Origin: Verrucomicrobiaceae bacterium UBA2429
Lineage (GTDB): Bacteria; Verrucomicrobiota; Verrucomicrobiia; Verrucomicrobiales; Verrucomicrobiaceae
Length of the DNA: 64,000 nt
Assembly: GCA_002343505.1 (NCBI GenBank)
Contig: DDQZ01000031.1
Coordinates: 10,091-74,090, forward strand
Direction: 5' to 3'
In this document: piece by piece, positions 59,068 to 64,000 of the stretch
Layout of the letters: every line of letters begins with the position of its first letter
Numbering within the stretch: position 1 is the stretch's first letter
Position numbers and translations under genes: made by a program
Notes under the pieces: model-generated
Told to the model about the DNA's origin: nothing
Databases searched by the model: none
What the model saw: the letters and a program-made list of their open reading frames with translations, nothing else

Positions 59068-61836
59068 ATGGGTATCACACTACGCAGCATGTTTCCCGCA
59101 GGACCGGAGACCGCCGATCCGGCAGCCGGAACCATGAACACCCCTTCGGCGGAGCCTTTTACCGCTCAATCCCCTTTTCAAGCGATGTCCGCCAGCTTCG
59201 CAGCGCCACCTCTGAATGCCTCCTCATCACCAGGCCATGGCGCTCCCTTGTTCAAGGCGGTCCCTGGCGAGTCTTTTCAAGCCTCCCCCTTCAATCCCGC
59301 GCCCGCCACAGCAAGCGTGGCGCCGCTGACTGTGGGGGATCTGCTGCCGCAACTGCCGCCGGATGTGGCGCGCGTCACCGGCCTGCCGCCCGATCATCCA
59401 GTGGCCCTGCCGCAGGAGGTGCTTGAGAACGCCTTGAGCAGCGGAAAGCCCGAAGTGCCGATCTTCGAAGTCTGGCGGGTCTGCCCGGCGATGTTTCAGA
59501 CCACCATCTCGCCGCAGGATCCGCGCCTCGTGCCCCTGCCTGCGGCGAAACTTCCGCGCCTCATCGCCATCACCCAGCCGGGCCAGGGCGCGCAGCCATT
59601 CTCGGAACCCGCATCGGCGCCCGCGCCAGCCTTCACGCCGGCGGCATCGCCGTTCACCGCGGCACCCGCTTCGCCCTTCACAGCGCAGGCAGCCGCGTCC
59701 GCCCCGGCAGTCTTTGGCCGGGAAAACGCGCCGCCTGCATCCCCGGCGGGCATTGCCCTGCCGCCGCGCCGCAACGGCCCGCCGCCGCCGCTGGTGGACG
59801 CCTCCGTGCCGGGACCGGCGGCGCTTTCCCTTCCAGGCAAGACCGGCGCGCCCAGTCCGGCGCCCGGAGGGCAGCCTTTTCCGGTCAGCCCCTTCTCGGC
59901 TGCGCGACCTGGCGGCGAAGACCCCGCCTCGCCACCGGCCCAGGCGCCGTCGTTCATGCCGCAGGCCGGCGCCTTCCAGGCGGCGCGGCCGCCGCAAGGG
60001 GACTTGGCTGCCCCAGTCGCACTCAAGCCTCCTGGAGACATGGGCGGCCTGTTTGCTCCAGCCGGGGAAACAAGCCTGCCCGCCATGCCCTCCGGGCCTT
60101 CGCCCGCGCCTGCGGGAGACTCGCCTTTCACCGCGCTATTTGGCCCGAAGGTCACGCCCACCGGCCAGCCCGCGCCAGATCCGCCCCGCCCCGGCCCGGC
60201 ATTACACTCCTCCAATGGCGGCGGCCAGGTGCGTTTGAGCGTGGCCGGGCTGCTGCGCGGCTACTCGGTGGCCGAGCTCGGCTTTGATCCGTTGATCGTG
60301 CCCGCCTGGATCATGACCAGTCAGCCCGCGCATGAAGTGCGGCAATGGCTGGAGTTGCCGAGCCCGCAGACAAACCTCGGCGTGCTGGTGGACAACATCA
60401 CCGACGTGGGTTTCCGCAATGTGCTGAACAACGCCCACCGGGAGTTCCAGGTGTTGCTGGCCAGGGAAGAACTCATGCGCGCCTTGCAGGGCGAGTCGCC
60501 ACCCACTCTGCCATCGCTCGCCAGCCTGAAACCTGCTGCACCAGTCTTCCCCGCTCAGCCACCCTCCGGCAACGGCGGCACCAGCCCCTTCCAGGTCAGC
60601 CCCGCTCAGCCACCCTCCGGCAACGGCGGTGCCAGCTCTTTTCAGGTCAGCCCCGCGCAGCCACCCTCCGGCAACGGTGGTGCCAGCCCTTTTCAGGTCA
60701 GCCCCGCGCAGCCGCCCTCCGGCAATGGTGGTGCCAGCCCTTTTCAGGTTAGCCCAGCGCCAGCACCCGCTCCGCAGCCGGCACCGCGCGAGATCAAAGC
60801 GCCGGTTTTTCAGGTCATGCCGCCTGCCGGCGCGCCTGCGGTGCAGGAACCCGCCGCGCCGCCGCCGTCTCCGGTGTTCGGGTCGCCTCCCGCGCAGACT
60901 CCATTTTCAGCGTCTCCGCCCGCATCTCCACCCGCCCAGCCGAGTCCCTTCATCGTGCAGCCTGCCCCGCCGCCAGGCGCGCCTGCGTTCGCTCAACAGG
61001 CGCCGGCGCCCGGTTTTGCGGCCGCTCCTGCCGCGCAAAATCATGCGCCTGGCTTGATCACACCCGACCCCGCGCGGCAGCCCGTCGCCCATGTTCCGGT
61101 GCCGCCGCAGGTCTTTCCTGTCAGTCCGGACTTCACCCCGGAGCGCGCCGGGTTTGGCAGCGCGGAACTGATGGCCGCCCCATCCGCTCCCGAGAGCAGG
61201 CCGCCCGTGCCCGTGCCGCAGCAGCAGCAGTTCACGCCGCCAGTGGAAAGACCGCCGCAGCAGATCGCGCCCGTCTTTCCCGCCATCGAGCCTGCTCCGC
61301 CGCCTGCCGCCCAGGCATTCATCCCGCCGGTGATGCCAGCGCCACCGGCATCGTCAGCGCCGGCGTTCACACCCGCCGCCAGTCCGCCGCGCCCAGCTCA
61401 CCAGGCCGCCCAGCCCGCGCTCGGCATTCAGGCGGCTGACAGCAGGCCGGACCAGATCATGCTGCGCGCCCTGCTCGGCACGGATGAGGAGCTGACTGCG
61501 CAGCGGGTGGTGGAAATGACCTGCGCCCTGCCCGGCATCGCCGCCTGCGTCTGCCTGCGCGGGGAGCAGGCGCTTTCCCACATCGGCGCGCACAAGCCGC
61601 AGGCGCGCGAGTTCCAGAAGCAGGCCACCGGCCTTTCCCATCATCTGCGCAGCCTGGCCCCGCTCATCGGCATCGAGGGCGCGGAGACCTTCACCCTTAC
61701 TTCCGGCGACCGCCTGATGACCTTTTGCTTTCCGGAAAACATCATCTTCGGCATCCTGCACGACGCCGCTCCCTCCCTCGGATTGCGGGACAAGATCACC
61801 TTGATCGCGCGCGAGCTTTCACGGATGCTGCCCTGA
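59068..61836 (+). CDS. Large Pro/Ala-rich protein with C-terminal roadblock/LC7-like domain
   Basis: A 922-residue protein without signal peptide or membrane helices. Most of it is disordered, rich in Pro/Ala with recurring S-P-F boxes (ASPFTA, SPFQ). Two folded-looking modules interrupt it at ~89-170 (VGDLLPQLPPDVARVTGLPP) and ~388-470 (LSVAGLLRGYSVAELGFDPLI). Residues 495-562 are four tandem 17-residue repeats. Residues ~795-922 form a roadblock/LC7-like domain (TAQRVVEMTCALPGIAACVCLRG, 'ETFTLTSGDRLMTFCFPENIIFGILHD'). The MglA-type GTPase starts 16 nt downstream. It is probably a scaffold and GTPase regulator of the MglB kind. Confidence 0.8.
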   Translation: MGITLRSMFPAGPETADPAAGTMNTPSAEPFTAQSPFQAMSASFAAPPLNASSSPGHGAPLFKAVPGESFQASPFNPAPATASVAPLTVGDLLPQLPPDVARVTGLPPDHPVALPQEVLENALSSGKPEVPIFEVWRVCPAMFQTTISPQDPRLVPLPAAKLPRLIAITQPGQGAQPFSEPASAPAPAFTPAASPFTAAPASPFTAQAAASAPAVFGRENAPPASPAGIALPPRRNGPPPPLVDASVPGPAALSLPGKTGAPSPAPGGQPFPVSPFSAARPGGEDPASPPAQAPSFMPQAGAFQAARPPQGDLAAPVALKPPGDMGGLFAPAGETSLPAMPSGPSPAPAGDSPFTALFGPKVTPTGQPAPDPPRPGPALHSSNGGGQVRLSVAGLLRGYSVAELGFDPLIVPAWIMTSQPAHEVRQWLELPSPQTNLGVLVDNITDVGFRNVLNNAHREFQVLLAREELMRALQGESPPTLPSLASLKPAAPVFPAQPPSGNGGTSPFQVSPAQPPSGNGGASSFQVSPAQPPSGNGGASPFQVSPAQPPSGNGGASPFQVSPAPAPAPQPAPREIKAPVFQVMPPAGAPAVQEPAAPPPSPVFGSPPAQTPFSASPPASPPAQPSPFIVQPAPPPGAPAFAQQAPAPGFAAAPAAQNHAPGLITPDPARQPVAHVPVPPQVFPVSPDFTPERAGFGSAELMAAPSAPESRPPVPVPQQQQFTPPVERPPQQIAPVFPAIEPAPPPAAQAFIPPVMPAPPASSAPAFTPAASPPRPAHQAAQPALGIQAADSRPDQIMLRALLGTDEELTAQRVVEMTCALPGIAACVCLRGEQALSHIGAHKPQAREFQKQATGLSHHLRSLAPLIGIEGAETFTLTSGDRLMTFCFPENIIFGILHDAAPSLGLRDKITLIARELSRMLP
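60550..60753 (+). repeat. Four tandem 51-bp repeats in the Pro-rich gene
   Basis: Units begin at 60550, 60601, 60652 and 60703 and encode PAQPPSGNGGASPFQVS with small variations. Length is constant and frame is kept. The last two copies are the most similar. Confidence 0.9.
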
Positions 61837-61851
61837 ACCCGCCGCGCCGCC

Positions 61852-62478
61852 ATGCCCGTCCTCAACACCGAGCAAAAGACTGTCTCCTTCAAGATTGTCT
61901 ATTGCGGCACGCACCTCAGCGGCAAGACGGCGAACCTCCAGCAGATCCACGCCAAGCTCGACCCCCAGGGCCGCAGCGACCTTGTCAGCCTCTCCACCGC
62001 GCGCGACCGCACCCTTTTCTTCGACTTCCTCAGCATCGAAAGCGCCGCCCTGCCCGGCTACAAGACCGCCTTCCAGCTCTACACCGTGCCCGGCCAGGTC
62101 ACTTACAACGCCACCCTCCAGCTCGTGCTGCGCCAGGCCGACGGCGTCGTCTTCGTGGCCGACAGCCAGCTCGACCGCCAGCGCGACAACATCCAGGCCC
62201 TCCAGGCTCTCGACGCCAATCTCCGCCTCAACGGCCACTCCCTGGACCGCATCCCGCTCGTGCTGCAATACAACAAGCGCGACCTGCCCAACACCGCCCC
62301 GGTGGAATACCTCGAATTCCTCCTCAACAACCGCCCCCGGCCCTGGCTCAGCTTCGAGGCGGAGGCGCGCGCGGGGAAAAACGTGCTGGCCACCCTCAAC
62401 GCCATCTCCCAGGTCGTGCTCTCCAGCTTTCAAGCGCGCCAGGCCGGGCGCTTGCAGGCAGAGGCGGTGGCCGCATGA
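61852..62478 (+). CDS. MglA-like small GTPase
   Basis: A 208-residue Ras-like GTPase of the bacterial MglA group, which sets cell polarity or motility direction in Myxococcus. The P-loop is G19-T-H-L-S-G-K-T26. The MglA-specific stretch TVPGQVTYNATLQLVL replaces the usual D-x-x-G, followed by ADGVVFVADSQLDRQ and N-K-R-D for guanine recognition. The C-terminal ~25 residues form an extra helix. It sits between two roadblock-like genes, which are the usual GAP/GEF partners of MglA, spaced 15 nt and 9 nt. Confidence 0.92.
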   Translation: MPVLNTEQKTVSFKIVYCGTHLSGKTANLQQIHAKLDPQGRSDLVSLSTARDRTLFFDFLSIESAALPGYKTAFQLYTVPGQVTYNATLQLVLRQADGVVFVADSQLDRQRDNIQALQALDANLRLNGHSLDRIPLVLQYNKRDLPNTAPVEYLEFLLNNRPRPWLSFEAEARAGKNVLATLNAISQVVLSSFQARQAGRLQAEAVAA

Positions 62479-62487
62479 GCGCCGCGT

Positions 62488-62958
62488 TTGTTTTCAAATG
62501 GCGTCACCACGCTGACGCACTATCATGACCGCGTCCGGCTCGTGCCGGAAACACCCATCCCCAGCCCCGACCGAGTGACCGCCGCCCTCATCCAGCCTGA
62601 TGGACATTTCCAGCTTCTCTGCGGAGAGGCCGCCGCCGACACCGCCTGCGTCGCCGCGCTCGCCCACGCCGTGCGCGCGGCGGGGGCGGAGCTGGTGCTG
62701 CGGCTCGGCGGCGGCGGCACGCAGGCCATCTCCCTCCACGGCGGCGCGCGCGGCATCAGCCTCTTCGCCGCGCCGGATGACGCCCTGCTGCTGCTGGCCC
62801 ATCCGGTGGACACCTCCCCCGCCACTCTTCAGGATTGGGCGCGCGAGCTGCTCGCCTCCGCAGGTCCGGCCACTGCCGCCACCCAGCCTGATGCTCCCGT
62901 GGCCCGCGGCACCGGCGTCGTCAGCCTTTCCGACGCGCTCAATGTCTCAGCGCCCTGA
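62488..62958 (+). CDS. Small roadblock-like protein, non-ATG start
   Basis: About 156 residues, with a roadblock/longin-like alternation: RVTAALIQPDGHFQLLCGE, CVAALAHAVRAAGAELVLRLGGG and GISLFAAPDDALLLLAHPVD. It is in the same frame as the MglA gene, separated only by its TGA. In-frame start choices are TTG 62488 or GTG 62542; no Shine-Dalgarno is evident. An ATG overlapping the mglA stop (62475) is in another frame and gives only 17 residues. Its stop codon overlaps the next ATG (TGATG). It probably regulates the GTPase. The N-terminal boundary is uncertain. Confidence 0.68.
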   Translation: MFSNGVTTLTHYHDRVRLVPETPIPSPDRVTAALIQPDGHFQLLCGEAAADTACVAALAHAVRAAGAELVLRLGGGGTQAISLHGGARGISLFAAPDDALLLLAHPVDTSPATLQDWARELLASAGPATAATQPDAPVARGTGVVSLSDALNVSAP

Positions 62959-64000
62959 TGAATCTGGCCCTCATCCGCAGGCACTTCGCCGCCACCGGGG
63001 GCGCGGAGCTTTACCTCCAGCGCCTCATCGCCGCGCTCGCCGAGGCCGGGCATGAGACGCACCTCTATGCCGAGGCTTGGAAAGGCGCGCCGCAGGGCGT
63101 GACGCTGCATCAGGTTCCCGTGCGCGCCACCCGCGCCAGCCGCCCTCCTCGCTTCGCGGAGGCGGTGGCCGGGCAGTTGCGCGGCGCGCGTCATGACATT
63201 GTGCTGAGCCTGGAGCGCACCGTCTCGCAGGATGTCTATCGCGCCGGGGACGGCGTCCACGCCGTCTGGCTGGAGCAAAGAAAACGTTACGCGCCCTGGT
63301 GGCGGCGCTGGCTCATCGGGCGCGGCGCCTTCCACCGCAACATGCTGGCGCTGGAGAAGCGCGTCTTCGATCCCGCCGTCACGCGCCATGTCATCGCGAA
63401 CTCCGAAATGGTGCGCCAGGAGATCCTCGAGCGCTTCCCTTTTCCGGCGGAGCGCGTCCACCTCGTGCGCAACGGCATCCACACCGCGCGCTTCCAGACC
63501 GGGGAGCGCGCGGCCGCGCGCCGCAGCCTGGGACTCGAGCCCGGTCACTACGCGCTGCTTTTTGCCGGCTCGGGCTGGGAGCGCAAAGGGCTGCGCTTTC
63601 TGCTCGCCCTCATGCGCCGGCTGGAAAAGTCCGCGCCGCATGTCCGCCTCGTCGTCGCCGGCAAAGGCCGCCTCCTGCGCCCGCCGCCGCGCAACGTCAT
63701 CCTGGCCGGGCCGATGCCGCGCGTGGAGGATGCCTATGCGGCGGCGGACCTCTTCACCTTCCTGCCCGTCTATGAGCCGGGTTCGAACGTCGTCCTCGAG
63801 GCGCTCGCCTCCGGCCTGCCCGTCATCACCAGCCGCTTCAATGGCGCCGCCGAGTGGGTGGTCGAGGGTGAAAACGGCCATGTCCTCGCCGATCCCGCCG
63901 ACACCGCCGGGCTGGAGGCAGCCGTGCGCCACTGGATGGCCCGCCCCGGCGCGCGGCCTGTCAGCGCGCCCTTCCCCCTGGAGCTGGAAGCCAATGTGCG
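62958..64000 (+). CDS. WaaG-like GT4 glycosyltransferase, cut by window end
   Basis: 347 complete codons are visible before the window ends. It is a GT-B-fold glycosyltransferase of family GT4, most like lipopolysaccharide core glucosyltransferase WaaG/RfaG. It begins NLALIRRHFAATGGAELYLQRL. The acceptor side continues with VWLEQRKRYAPWWRRW. The donor domain has FAGSGWERKGLRFLLALM, the E-x7-E-type YEPGSNVVLEALASGLPVI and FNGAAEWVVEGENGHV. The ATG at 62958 overlaps the stop codon of the roadblock-like gene, so the four genes may form one operon. Its probable role is envelope polysaccharide or LPS core assembly. Confidence 0.9.
   Translation, partial: MNLALIRRHFAATGGAELYLQRLIAALAEAGHETHLYAEAWKGAPQGVTLHQVPVRATRASRPPRFAEAVAGQLRGARHDIVLSLERTVSQDVYRAGDGVHAVWLEQRKRYAPWWRRWLIGRGAFHRNMLALEKRVFDPAVTRHVIANSEMVRQEILERFPFPAERVHLVRNGIHTARFQTGERAAARRSLGLEPGHYALLFAGSGWERKGLRFLLALMRRLEKSAPHVRLVVAGKGRLLRPPPRNVILAGPMPRVEDAYAAADLFTFLPVYEPGSNVVLEALASGLPVITSRFNGAAEWVVEGENGHVLADPADTAGLEAAVRHWMARPGARPVSAPFPLELEANV

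Overview
This is a GC-rich bacterial chromosome segment, most likely from the phylum Verrucomicrobiota (a Prosthecobacter/Verrucomicrobium-like relative). The lineage call is inference. It rests on several genes of the Planctomycetes-Verrucomicrobia signature families: two PSCyt1/DUF1549/DUF1553 cytochrome proteins, three DUF1501 proteins, a ThuA-discoidin-'PVC dehydrogenase'-cytochrome c protein, DUF1080, a Cys-type sulfatase and a ceramidase-like protein. An HPr/HprK pair and MglA-type GTPases also fit.

Layout. 1-3.9 kb: end of asnS, a DsbD-alpha-like exported protein, a rhomboid-like membrane protein, nrdR and a HIT protein. 4-7.6 kb: catabolic or exported enzymes on the minus strand, then a DCC thiol oxidoreductase. 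7.7 kb: tRNA-Pro(CGG). 8.1-13.7 kb: an acyltransferase, a NarL/NarX-type two-component pair, an SPFH protein and a SulP transporter whose C-terminus is an NTF2-like domain where STAS would be expected. 13.7-25.3 kb: DUF1080 and AraC genes, then the first PSD1/DUF1501 locus. That locus carries twin 83-bp palindromic repeats upstream and a 553-bp terminal-inverted-repeat element with a GxxExxY gene between its two genes. PIG-L, a third DUF1501, a D-Ala-D-Ala carboxypeptidase and a P1 peptidase follow. 25.4-34 kb: an oxidoreductase, thiH-thiS, SGNH, DUF4058, M60 peptidase, HPr and HprK. 34-50 kb: the second PSD1/DUF1501 locus, split by a ~4.4-kb block that looks like a defence island (RloA/RloB; and, divergently, an MBL hydrolase overlapping a four-helix membrane protein). 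Two ThuA proteins and an SGNH hydrolase follow. 50-58.8 kb: oxidoreductase, cyclophilin, a SUMF1-like protein, sulfatase-ispD and a ceramidase-like gene. 59-64 kb: a candidate small-GTPase module (a 922-residue Pro/Ala-rich protein with a roadblock-like C-terminus, an MglA-type GTPase and a second roadblock-like protein), then a WaaG-like glycosyltransferase cut by the window end.

The exported enzymes (PSD1/DUF1501, sulfatase, DUF1080, sugar epimerase, Gfo/Idh, esterases, M60) suggest a polymer-degrading lifestyle. The strongest candidates for undescribed biology are the proline-rich/roadblock/MglA/roadblock module, the MBL-plus-membrane-protein pair beside RloAB with a hairpin-rich spacer, the GxxExxY inverted-repeat element and the SulP-NTF2 fusion. 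Several genes have a -10 hexamer only 5-9 nt before the start codon, which implies leaderless mRNAs.
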